25,022 bases of DNA from JBBRHH01 sp038222915. GTDB lineage: Bacteria; Planctomycetota; Phycisphaerae; Tepidisphaerales; Tepidisphaeraceae. Where the stretch lies: NCBI GenBank assembly GCA_038222915.1, contig JBBRHH010000011.1, forward strand, positions 1 to 25,022, given 5' to 3'. The notes under the pieces were generated by a model. That model had not been told where the DNA came from. It ran no database searches and saw only the letters and a list, made by a program, of their open reading frames with translations. Within the stretch, counting starts at the first letter, position 1; every line of letters begins with the position of its first letter. Made by a program: the position numbers and the translations under genes. Below, one piece after another: positions 1-7,043 of the stretch.

Positions 1-86
1 AATCGACATTGCCTTTTCATGCCAGTTTCCGAGGATTGTGGATAGAGCAAAAACATCGAAAAAAGCAGCGTCAAACAGACTTTTGG

Positions 87-557
87 CTAGATTTTCACCC
101 ACACACTTACGGGAAGAGCCTCTTTCTTTAATCGGAAGAAATCGACATCGGCGAGCACGTCGCGGAGCTCGGCCAAGGTGCCGGCGTCAATCGTGAACTC
201 ACTTTGCTTCCAGCTCGGCGTCTCGTGCGGATCGTGGAACGTGTACTCGCATCCACCCGTCGAGCTGACCGTGAGGAAATCGAATCCGTGCCAGTGGCTG
301 CCATCCGCCAGCGTAAACTGAAAATCCGCTGCGCCCTTCAAATCTACATTGTCCGCCTCGGCGCTCATTGGATCGTCGATAGCCCGCGAGAGCGGATCGC
401 CGATCGGGTCGAAATGGATACCGGCGCGTTCTGGGTTGTGCCATCGAGACATGGCCCAGCCGATGCCTGCCATCCCAGCGCACAGAGTCGCGACGAAGAT
501 CCACCGCATGAGGCGTCGGCGTGGCACGCCTGACCATTCTACCGAGCCCTGATTCAC
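87..557 (-). CDS. Membrane-anchored hypothetical protein, truncated paralog of the upstream gene
   Basis: This 156-residue protein has an N-terminal hydrophobic segment (about residues 19-36) after a basic stretch, so it is probably a membrane-anchored or exported protein. Residues about 70-145 align by eye with the protein encoded just upstream at 564-1184: both carry VDL, a DGS turn, GFD, CEYTF and a Leu-rich segment ending in KKE. After KKE the similarity stops and only about ten unrelated residues follow, while the paralog continues for about 65 more. The copy is therefore C-terminally truncated. It starts with GTG six bases after the stop of its paralog, which suggests co-transcription and translational coupling; a later ATG at 509 is an alternative start. 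I recognise no named family and assign no function. Confidence 0.6.
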   Translation of the reverse strand: MNQGSVEWSGVPRRRLMRWIFVATLCAGMAGIGWAMSRWHNPERAGIHFDPIGDPLSRAIDDPMSAEADNVDLKGAADFQFTLADGSHWHGFDFLTVSSTGGCEYTFHDPHETPSWKQSEFTIDAGTLAELRDVLADVDFFRLKKEALPVSVWVKI

Positions 558-563
558 ACAACA

Positions 564-1184
564 CTAAAAATCGGCCTGAATATCCTTCCGATCGCGCTCG
601 ATGATTTTCGCGTCCTTCACCTCCACGAGGTGCGCGCCGATGATCCTCTGATTCACGAAGTCGTAGATCCGCATGAAGTCGGCGGGAAAGTAGTTGTTCC
701 AATAGACGCCTTTTCGCTTGCCTGATGCTTCGACCCTTGCCCAGCGCTGTGTTCCGTCCTCGACGTTGGAATGGTATTCTTTCTTCATCTCCAGGAACTT
801 GACGTCCACGAGCAGCTTGCGAAGGTTGGCCAGCGTAGGCGCATCCACTTGGAACGCCGTGCGCTTCCACTGAAGTCGTCCGGTCCTTTCGGTCGGATTG
901 ATGAACGTGTACTCGCACTGTCCGTCCGGGCCGATTTTCAGGACGTCAAATCCGTCCATGCCGCTGCCGTCACCGAAGGTGAATCGGAAATTGGGAGCAT
1001 TGATTAAGTCCACGGATCGAGCGTCGGCAATTGCAGGGTCATCCACTGTGTGGTCGAGGATATATGCGTTGCCGTCGCGTTTGGAACGGGTGAGGACCCT
1101 GGCCCCGACAAGAACCGCGACGGCAACCGTTATCAAGATGGGGATGGCCCTGCGACGCGTCATCGAGATCAGTTTACCTTGCAT
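564..1184 (-). CDS. Membrane-anchored hypothetical protein (full-length paralog)
   Basis: This is a protein of 206 residues with an N-terminal membrane anchor or signal segment (about residues 12-30, after the basic run RRR) and a soluble domain. The domain contains VDL, GDGSGMDGFD, CEYTF and a C-terminal portion rich in aromatic and charged residues. It is the intact partner of the truncated copy at 87-557. The open frame runs upstream to 1904, but that extension lies antisense to a convincing SDR gene. I chose ATG 1184 because a GGA lies five bases upstream; ATG 1163 is also possible, with AAGG 13 bases away. The gene is divergent from the SDR across an 81-bp gap. No domain family is recognised; the domain may be of a kind shared by many small planctomycete secreted proteins, which is a guess. 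Confidence 0.65.
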   Translation of the reverse strand: MQGKLISMTRRRAIPILITVAVAVLVGARVLTRSKRDGNAYILDHTVDDPAIADARSVDLINAPNFRFTFGDGSGMDGFDVLKIGPDGQCEYTFINPTERTGRLQWKRTAFQVDAPTLANLRKLLVDVKFLEMKKEYHSNVEDGTQRWARVEASGKRKGVYWNNYFPADFMRIYDFVNQRIIGAHLVEVKDAKIIERDRKDIQADF

Positions 1185-1230
1185 AGTAATCCGGGCGAAT
1201 GAGTATGTGCACAATTCCGCCGGTGCGATT

Positions 1231-1246
1231 GCGAGTATGATCTCGC
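1231..1246. promoter_or_regulatory. Inverted repeat around a -10-like hexamer upstream of the SDR gene
   Basis: A perfect GCGAG/CTCGC inverted repeat encloses TATGAT, which matches five of six bases of the sigma-70 -10 consensus. It lies 20 bases before the SDR start codon and just before an AAAGGAGA ribosome binding site. No matching -35 is visible at the usual distance. It could be an operator over the promoter or a small hairpin in the leader. Confidence 0.3.
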
Positions 1247-1265
1247 CCTCAAAGGAGAGACGGAC

Positions 1266-2018
1266 ATGGAACTCAAAGGCAAAATCGCTCTCATCACCGG
1301 CGGCACCAAGGGCATTGGCGCGGCCACGGCCATCCTCTTCGCGGCGAAGGGGGCGGATGTCGCGATTGTCGCACGCAACGTGGACGACGTCTCCGCGAAA
1401 GACGTGAAAGAGCGCGTTGAATCGCTTGGCCAGCGTTGTGTGATGTTTGCGGCCGACATGGCGAAGCCGGAAGAGGCCACCGCATGCGTCGAACGAAGCG
1501 CCAGGGAACTCGGCGCGATTGACGTGCTTGTCCACTCGGCCGGGGGACTGGTGACCGGCGGGCTGCTCGAACTCACGCCCCAAAAGTGGAACGACGCATT
1601 CGACGTGCATGTCCACGCCGTCTTTCATCTCTGCCGGGCGGTTGTTCCGGCGATGAAGAAGAAACGCGAAGGCGCGATCATCCTGATCTCGTCGTCGGCG
1701 GGGAAACGTGCCCTCAAGGCGAATCTCGCTTACCAGGCCGTCAAAGGCGCACTGCCCCATCTCACGCGCGGCCTGGCCTTCGAGCTGGCCGACGACAACA
1801 TCCGCGTAAATTGCGTTGCCCCCGGCGTCATCCGCACCGCCTTCCACGACGCCATGCCGGCCGCCGTGAAGGAAAATAATCTCAAGAACCGCATCCCGCT
1901 TCATAAGGAAGGCACGAGCGAACAGGTCGCGTCACTGATCCGCGAGATGGTCGAGAATGAGTATGTGACCGGCGAAACGTTCTCCATCGACGGTGGCCTG
2001 ACGATGCGTATCTGTTAG
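1266..2018 (+). CDS. Short-chain dehydrogenase/reductase (classical SDR)
   Basis: This 250-residue cytosolic oxidoreductase is of the usual size for classical SDRs, which use NAD(P)H to reduce or oxidise carbonyl/alcohol substrates. The Rossmann motif TGGTKGIG is at residues 11-18, the active-site serine region ISSSAG at 141-146, and the catalytic YxxxK (Y156, K160) follows. The usual NAG motif reads HSAGG (90-94). The position that normally holds the tetrad Asn appears to be His115. The C-terminal substrate-loop region PGVIRT and the closing IDGG are typical. The start is supported by AAAGGAGA nine bases upstream. Its stop overlaps the stop of the convergent BrkB gene by four bases. The substrate cannot be read from sequence; FabG-like or glucose-dehydrogenase-like roles are both possible. 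Confidence 0.9.
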   Translation: MELKGKIALITGGTKGIGAATAILFAAKGADVAIVARNVDDVSAKDVKERVESLGQRCVMFAADMAKPEEATACVERSARELGAIDVLVHSAGGLVTGGLLELTPQKWNDAFDVHVHAVFHLCRAVVPAMKKKREGAIILISSSAGKRALKANLAYQAVKGALPHLTRGLAFELADDNIRVNCVAPGVIRTAFHDAMPAAVKENNLKNRIPLHKEGTSEQVASLIREMVENEYVTGETFSIDGGLTMRIC

Positions 2019-2986
2019 CACGCTTCGGTGCCGTCTTGAATCTCCGGTCCGCGCACATCCTCCGGACGGCGCATCCGCCGAAAATCCCTCGTGCCGCGCT
2101 CTACGCCGAGAATCTCGAAATCGATCTCGCTGTTGATCTCGGCGCCAATCAGCAGCACCACCGCGTCGATGTAAAAGAACAGCAGCAGGATGCAGACTCC
2201 CCCTACCGTGCCGTAGGTGCGGTCGTACGACGCCCGGCCGAAGCGTTCGACGTAGATGCGGAATGCGATGCCCAGCAGAATCCAGACGCAGATCGTGAAG
2301 ATCGCGCCGGGGGAAAGGCCGGAGAATCGCTGGCGGATGTTGATACCAAAAAAATAGATGACAGCCACCGTAGTGATCATGAACACCAGGCCCAGCGTCC
2401 ATCGCGCAATATCAAGGATGTGAATCAGGCGCAGCGGAATGTGGACATAATCGCTGTTCTTCTCCAGCCAGTTGATCGCGATCGTGCCGATCGGAAGAAG
2501 AACCAGAACGATCAGCACCATCACCATCACGATAATGGTGAGCCCCATGGCAATGGGCCGTTGAATGTAAAACGGGCGCGGCGTTTTTCCCATTTCGTAG
2601 CAGCGATCCAGCGCCGCCATCGTCATGTTCATGCCCCCGCTGGCGGCGAAGAGCGTCACGAGAATACCGACGCTGAGGAGCCCCTGGCGCGGCTGGTTGA
2701 TGACCGACTCCAGGTTCTTCCAGACCGTTTCCGAAGCCTCCGGCGGTAGCTGCTCGACCAGCTTGTGAAATTCCCGGCTGAAATCATCGCGCGTCTGCGC
2801 CGGCAGGTATGGCACAAGTGACAGCAGAAAGATAAAGAAGGGAAAGACGGCAAAGAGCCATGAATACGCCATGGCGGCCGCCCAGGTGGGCAGGCTGTCG
2901 TCACTGACCTGACGCCAGACGCGCAACAGGAAATGCCACGCACCCACCCGGCGCAGCACAACTGGAACATCACGAACACTCGCCAT
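2015..2986 (-). CDS. YihY/virulence factor BrkB family inner-membrane protein
   Basis: This 323-residue integral membrane protein has about six hydrophobic segments (near residues 38-62, 102-118, 145-172, 197-222, 232-252 and 262-284). It matches the YihY/BrkB (formerly RNase BN) family in length and layout: an early AAMAYSWLFAVFPF segment, a conserved ASGGMNMTMAAL segment, and YGTVGGVCILLLFFYID near the end followed by GAEIN. Family members are inner-membrane proteins of uncertain role; the former link to tRNase BN was a misassignment. The C-terminal tail is hydrophilic and charged. No clear Shine-Dalgarno precedes ATG 2986. The end overlaps the convergent SDR gene by four bases, sharing TTAG. 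Confidence 0.88.
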   Translation of the reverse strand: MASVRDVPVVLRRVGAWHFLLRVWRQVSDDSLPTWAAAMAYSWLFAVFPFFIFLLSLVPYLPAQTRDDFSREFHKLVEQLPPEASETVWKNLESVINQPRQGLLSVGILVTLFAASGGMNMTMAALDRCYEMGKTPRPFYIQRPIAMGLTIIVMVMVLIVLVLLPIGTIAINWLEKNSDYVHIPLRLIHILDIARWTLGLVFMITTVAVIYFFGINIRQRFSGLSPGAIFTICVWILLGIAFRIYVERFGRASYDRTYGTVGGVCILLLFFYIDAVVLLIGAEINSEIDFEILGVERGTRDFRRMRRPEDVRGPEIQDGTEAC

Positions 2987-3028
2987 GGGCTGGATTGTTG
3001 ACGGTCAGGCCGCACGCGGCAAGGGCGG

Positions 3029-4324
3029 CTATCGAAAGTAGGCGGGCAGGTTCGGTTTCGTGTCCCGCAGAATCTTCAGAATCGCCTCACGGTCCTTTTC
3101 GCTCAGATGTGCAAATTCTTTGCTCTTGTCCTGCCCTGATAATATTTCCCAGAGCCGGCGATACAGGTAATCCAGCATCGCGGCAGGCAAGGCATCGAAC
3201 GATTCGGAATAGATCAGATAGCTGCACGGATACTTGAATAGCCGGTGCTCGAGGTCAAACTCGCGCAGCGATCGCCCTTCCTTATCCCGCACCCCCTGCC
3301 GCGGAAAGTCGGCCGTGAACGATGACGTCCCCTCCACTCGATCTATCAGCGGCGATTCGTTCGCAAACAACATGCACTTCAGCAACGGCTCGCCCGTCGA
3401 TTTGATCCGGGACCTGGTGCTGTCGAGCTCGTGATCCGGCTTTTCGTGCAGGGCGTCGTTCAACAGTTTTTGATCGCGCATCGCATAGAGCGCCGCGTAA
3501 TTCGCGCGCGTGATCAGGTTATGCATCGTCGCCTGATGCTGAAATACCAGCAGCGCCACCACATCGCTGTGCGGCGTAAGAAACGGGGCCGCATCGATCT
3601 GCCTGGAAAGGTCCGGTAGGTTCGCCCCGGCGTCGAGGTCGAGTGACTCCAGACGATCATCCTCGTGGAAAATCAAGTTGCCCATGTGGCGCTGCTTGCC
3701 GTATTTCCCGGTCACATACCAGCCGCCCCACAACTCCTTGAACGGCGTCTCGTCGGTGACGAGTACTGTGCCGGCGCTCAGGATCGGCTGGCCGGCCGGG
3801 TCAGTGAAAACAGATCGCAGGATCAGACCCGGCAGGTCGCGTGTCATGGCCGACGCGTGACACTGAATGCAACTGTCGTTCTGTCGCACAAACGAAGGCC
3901 GATCCACCTTCCGCTGATCGAGCGTGTAAAACACAGGGCCCAGCCTGGGATCGGTCGACGCGATTTCCAGAATGTCGCCCTGCTGCACCCAACCCACATA
4001 AACATCATCGGAGAAATAGAGCGCCCGCGGGCGTTTGGGCGAGATCAAATCACGTTGAAAGCTCGTCTTTGAAAAGACCAACGTTTGGGATGAAGCCGGG
4101 ATGTTCAGTTCTTTGAGAACTGATTCGAGATAACCGTGCTCCCCATTGTGCTTGAGCGTTACATCGTGGTTATCCAACCGTTTCTGTAGGCGGGCAATCG
4201 CATCGTGGGCAGGGCTCGAACTGTACTTGATCGGTTCCTGGTCGTACGCGTCGTCGGCGCGGACTCCAGCAGCGCAAATCGACATCAGGGCGCTCAGCAG
4301 AAACAATAGTTTTGATAAGCCCAT
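3029..4324 (-). CDS. Exported mono-haem c-type cytochrome-like protein
   Basis: From ATG 4324 this is a 431-residue protein with a signal peptide (hydrophobic residues 5-20, likely cleavage after VRA). It carries one c-type haem attachment motif, CIQCH (C152, C155, H156), so it should act in the periplasm. The motif sits mid-protein within about 280 residues of novel-looking sequence rather than in a small cytochrome c fold. The start at 4324 has GGAG seven bases upstream; an in-frame codon at 4354 would put ten residues before the signal peptide. The C-terminal 40 residues are charged and helical. I recall similar long CxxCH proteins annotated only as hypothetical or cytochrome-domain proteins in planctomycetes. 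The redox partner is unknown. No cytochrome maturation or terminal oxidase genes are adjacent. Confidence 0.8.
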   Translation of the reverse strand: MGLSKLLFLLSALMSICAAGVRADDAYDQEPIKYSSSPAHDAIARLQKRLDNHDVTLKHNGEHGYLESVLKELNIPASSQTLVFSKTSFQRDLISPKRPRALYFSDDVYVGWVQQGDILEIASTDPRLGPVFYTLDQRKVDRPSFVRQNDSCIQCHASAMTRDLPGLILRSVFTDPAGQPILSAGTVLVTDETPFKELWGGWYVTGKYGKQRHMGNLIFHEDDRLESLDLDAGANLPDLSRQIDAAPFLTPHSDVVALLVFQHQATMHNLITRANYAALYAMRDQKLLNDALHEKPDHELDSTRSRIKSTGEPLLKCMLFANESPLIDRVEGTSSFTADFPRQGVRDKEGRSLREFDLEHRLFKYPCSYLIYSESFDALPAAMLDYLYRRLWEILSGQDKSKEFAHLSEKDREAILKILRDTKPNLPAYFR

Positions 4325-4405
4325 AGAAAACTCCGGCCGCCGTAGTGTATACAACGTGCCGGAGTGCTCGTGGATCGTACGAATCTGGTGCTTATTGTCG
4401 CACCA

Positions 4406-4570
4406 TCAGATCTTGCCAAGCAGCAGCAGAATTACCAGGACGACAATGACCAGACCCAGGCCGCCGCTGGGGAAGTAGCCAAAGTTGGTGCTATAACCCC
4501 AAGTCGGAAGAAGTCCGATCAACAAGACGATCAGGACCACGAGGAGAATCAAACGTGCGGTGCTATTCAT
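4406..4570 (-). CDS. DUF3309-family small membrane protein
   Basis: This 54-residue protein has an N-terminal hydrophobic helix (residues 6-20), the short loop PTWGYSTNFGYFPSGGLG (22-39) and a second hydrophobic helix (38-52) ending in LLLGKI. The pattern of a Leu/Ile/Val helix, PTW, Tyr-rich Gly loop, SGGLGL and second helix is the DUF3309 signature as I know it, and the length is normal for the family. AAGGA lies about seven bases upstream of ATG. It is followed by the cytochrome-like gene and preceded by a DUF883 gene 35 bp away on the same strand. Such small membrane proteins often sit with stress-related genes, but no function is established. Confidence 0.8.
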   Translation of the reverse strand: MNSTARLILLVVLIVLLIGLLPTWGYSTNFGYFPSGGLGLVIVVLVILLLLGKI

Positions 4571-4605
4571 GGCGGTTCCTTTTGTAGACTCGCGTCGTTT
4601 GTGGT

Positions 4606-4968
4606 TCAGTCGCGGCGATGGTGGTTCATCATCATGCCGATCGCCACGCCGATCCCGGCGGCGATCAAAACCGACCGTAGTGGCGTGCGGCGCACGATTT
4701 TCTCAGCCTGTCCCTGCCACTGCCCTGCCGCATCCCGCGCCCGCCCGGCTACCTCGCGGGCGTGCTCACTCAGGTGGTCGTACTGGTCGCGCGCGTAGAC
4801 TGCCGCGTTTGCACCGGCGTTTTTCACCGTTTCGGCGACGCTGCTCGCTTTTTCGGAGAGGTGCGCACTTGCACTATCGACCGCCGTCGCAACTGCCTCC
4901 CGAACAGTGCTTACAGCGCCTTTGACCTTGGAAGCGGCATCTTTTGACTCTGTCGTCGTATCTTTCAT
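4606..4968 (-). CDS. DUF883 (YqjD/ElaB-like) membrane-anchored helical protein
   Basis: This 120-residue protein is dominated by Ala/Lys/Glu-rich amphipathic helix (residues 1-90, reminiscent of LEA-type repeats). A C-terminal transmembrane segment (about 96-114, with a GIGVAIG glycine motif) and a short basic tail NHHRRD follow. This is the layout of the DUF883 family (YqjD, ElaB). E. coli YqjD is tail-anchored in the inner membrane and has been linked to ribosome association in stationary phase. Whether this homolog binds ribosomes is inference. GGAG lies four bases before ATG. It lies between the DUF3309 gene and the hybrid kinase on the same strand. Confidence 0.82.
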   Translation of the reverse strand: MKDTTTESKDAASKVKGAVSTVREAVATAVDSASAHLSEKASSVAETVKNAGANAAVYARDQYDHLSEHAREVAGRARDAAGQWQGQAEKIVRRTPLRSVLIAAGIGVAIGMMMNHHRRD

Positions 4969-5119
4969 GAAGCTCCTGTAGAGATGGAAATTTTAGTTTG
5001 GCGACCATTGGGCGAACAGCAATTGGCGGGCCAATCGAGCGAACGGCCGGTTTATGGGACGAATGCTAATGGGGATCGAAGTGAAACGACAATCTGCCCC
5101 AGGCGAAGCTCGCCAGCAG
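4969..5119. other. 151-bp intergenic gap with a 6-bp inverted repeat
   Basis: The gap between the hybrid kinase stop and the DUF883 start holds ATTGGC-GG-GCCAAT at 5022-5035, a perfect inverted repeat with a two-base centre. It could be an operator, or a short hairpin if the inner pair opens. No T-run follows on either strand, so it is not a standard terminator. I see no other structure. Confidence 0.3.
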
Positions 5120-6802
5120 CTAAAGCGAGAGCTCGCGAATGGCCTCTTCCAAGTCTGAAAAGTTGATCGGCTTGGTGAGATGCTTGGCAAACCCTGCACG
5201 AACCGTTTCCTCAATATCCGCTTCCATTCCATAGCCGGTGAGGGCGATGCCGGGAACCGAACGTTCGGCGAGGAGTTGGCGCATGAGATCAAGGCCGGTG
5301 CCGTCGGGCAGGCCCACGTCGCTGATCACCAGATCGACGTCATGTTCCCGCGAGGCCTTCAGGGCCGCCCCAACACAGTCGGCCGGTATCACGCGATGCT
5401 TGAGGCTCAAGAGGAGCCGCGACATCGCGCGCAGCGTGTCGTGGTGATCTTCAACCAGCAAGATAGTGAGCGAAGTCGAAGCGCTCCGCCCCGGTTGCGC
5501 CGGCTTGGGCGGCGCAGGCGCCTGGCTTGCCGTCACCGGCAACTCAACCACCAGCGTGCTGCCGTGGCCCTGCCCATCGCTGAGAGCCGCGATGCTGCCG
5601 TGGTGCGCATCGATGATGCCTTTGGCGATCATCAGCCCCAGCCCGAGGCCCCCATATTCATCCGTTGTCGCGCTGCCGCCTTGCTCGAACGGGCGGAAAA
5701 GACGCGGAAGCACTTCCGGAGCGATACCGATTCCCGAGTCCTTGACGCTGACGCGAATTCGCCCGGCCGTCGTGTCCTCCGAGTGCACCGTCACGGTTCC
5801 GCCCGAAGGCGTGAACTTGATGGCGTTTTTCAAGAGGTTGCAGAACAACTGTTGCAGCTTCGCGGAATCGCCGTCCACGGCGTGTCGCGTAGCTTTCAGA
5901 TCAAGTTGAATCGGTACGCCCCTGGCCTCCGAATCGACGGCACACATTGCCATGCTGTGCTGGATCAGGGTGTTCAAATCCGCGTGCTCGACATGTAGTT
6001 GAAGCTTGCCGTTGATCACCCTGGAGACGTCCAGAAGATCGTCGATCAATCGTGTCTCCAGTTCAATGTTGCGTTGTATGAGCCGCGCGTCGTCCCGTGC
6101 CGACGCTGGCAGGCTTGCATCGCCGGCCAGCATGGTCGCGGTCATCAGCGCAGGTGCGAGCGGCGTGCGCAGCTCGTGCGACAGCACTGCAAGAAAACGA
6201 TCCTTCGCCTTGTTCGCGGCCTCGGCTTCCTGAAGCGCCGTGCGCAAATCTTCGTCCAGCTTTCGTTGCACCTCGATCGCCGCCCGCTGAGCATCAACGA
6301 GATTTCGCAGCTCCAGTTGATTCATCACCTGCCGCGCCAGAGTCCGCAGTGCCTCGGCCTGCTGGGCCGAAAGAATTCGCGGCATATAGTCCAGCACGCA
6401 CAACGTGCCCAGGGCGTGGCCGTCCGGACTCTCCAGGACCGCGCCGGCATAAAACCGCACATGCGGCGGGCCGGTCACCAGGGCATAATTCTTGAAACGC
6501 TCATCCGCGCGCAGGTCGGGCACGACAAACAGATCGCGCTGCCGTATGGCATAGGCGCAAACCGAAGTCTCCAGCGGCGTCTCGCGAACGCCCGCGCCCA
6601 CCTCCGACTTAAACCACTGTCGATCTTTATCCACCAGCGAAATTAATGCGATGGGCGCCTGGCAGATGTGCGCCGCCAGACGTGAAATATCATCGAACGC
6701 CGATTCCCGCGGCGTATCCAGGATGTCATAACGCTGAAGCACCGCCAGTCGTGACGCTTCCTCCGCATTGCCCGGATTGTTCGTGCACGACTCGGACTGC
6801 AC
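5120..6802 (-). CDS. Hybrid sensor histidine kinase (GAF-HisKA-HATPase-REC)
   Basis: This 560-residue, apparently cytosolic kinase has no membrane segment. Residues about 17-160 form a GAF-type sensor (RYDILDTPRESAFDDI and GTLCVLD are typical). A short coiled coil (about 165-200) joins it to the HisKA domain with phospho-acceptor His209 in SHELRTP. The HATPase_c domain shows the N box (N322, N326), G1 box DSGIGI (D355) and G2 box GGLGLGL (384-390). After a Pro/Ala linker (425-442) comes a C-terminal receiver domain (443-560) with acidic EDHHD at 451-455, phospho-acceptor Asp495, Thr522 and Lys544. It starts at GTG with GGGAG five bases upstream. No response-regulator gene or target is adjacent, so its partner is elsewhere or signalling passes through the fused receiver. 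A TACAAT hexamer at 6881-6886 on this strand could be its -10. Confidence 0.92.
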   Translation of the reverse strand: MQSESCTNNPGNAEEASRLAVLQRYDILDTPRESAFDDISRLAAHICQAPIALISLVDKDRQWFKSEVGAGVRETPLETSVCAYAIRQRDLFVVPDLRADERFKNYALVTGPPHVRFYAGAVLESPDGHALGTLCVLDYMPRILSAQQAEALRTLARQVMNQLELRNLVDAQRAAIEVQRKLDEDLRTALQEAEAANKAKDRFLAVLSHELRTPLAPALMTATMLAGDASLPASARDDARLIQRNIELETRLIDDLLDVSRVINGKLQLHVEHADLNTLIQHSMAMCAVDSEARGVPIQLDLKATRHAVDGDSAKLQQLFCNLLKNAIKFTPSGGTVTVHSEDTTAGRIRVSVKDSGIGIAPEVLPRLFRPFEQGGSATTDEYGGLGLGLMIAKGIIDAHHGSIAALSDGQGHGSTLVVELPVTASQAPAPPKPAQPGRSASTSLTILLVEDHHDTLRAMSRLLLSLKHRVIPADCVGAALKASREHDVDLVISDVGLPDGTGLDLMRQLLAERSVPGIALTGYGMEADIEETVRAGFAKHLTKPINFSDLEEAIRELSL

Positions 6803-7043
6803 CAGTGCTCCCGTTGAAACGGTTCATCCAACGCAAATTAGCTTCGTCTAAGCCCGTCGCACGAAAGTGCGCATCGCGATATTGTACCCGACGGCCGGAA
6901 AAATGCGCTTGTCACGCAAGCAATTTCCCCACCCTTCGTATGATGCAGTTTCCTGAAATTGGAACTGGCATTGGATCGGTCGCAAGAATAAACCTGTGTG
7001 TGACTTTGTGATTCGTGCGAGTCGTTTCTTCGCAGCGTGATTT
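6803..7043. other. 241-bp divergent intergenic region with two small hairpins
   Basis: This region separates the divergent kinase and murD genes. It holds CGCAC-GAAA-GTGCG at 6858-6871 (five-base stem, GAAA tetraloop read on the plus strand) and GCTTG-TCACG-CAAGC at 6907-6921. A TACAAT (minus strand, 6881-6886) may be the kinase -10 element, but its -35 is poor. I find no convincing murD promoter and no coding sequence. Confidence 0.3.

Noticed and set aside
1185..1904. Upstream extension of the 564-1184 gene to 446 residues
   Set aside because: It runs antisense through the SDR gene, which has full catalytic motifs; the extension is low-complexity shadow sequence.
2036..2749. Plus-strand 237-codon frame opposite the BrkB-family gene
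   Set aside because: Composition is rich in Asp, His, Gln and Arg, the typical complement of membrane-helix codons; no domain is visible.
6966..6983. TGGCAT-like sigma-54 -24 element upstream of murD
   Set aside because: The GG-to-GC spacing is 13 bases rather than 10, so it does not fit the -24/-12 promoter.
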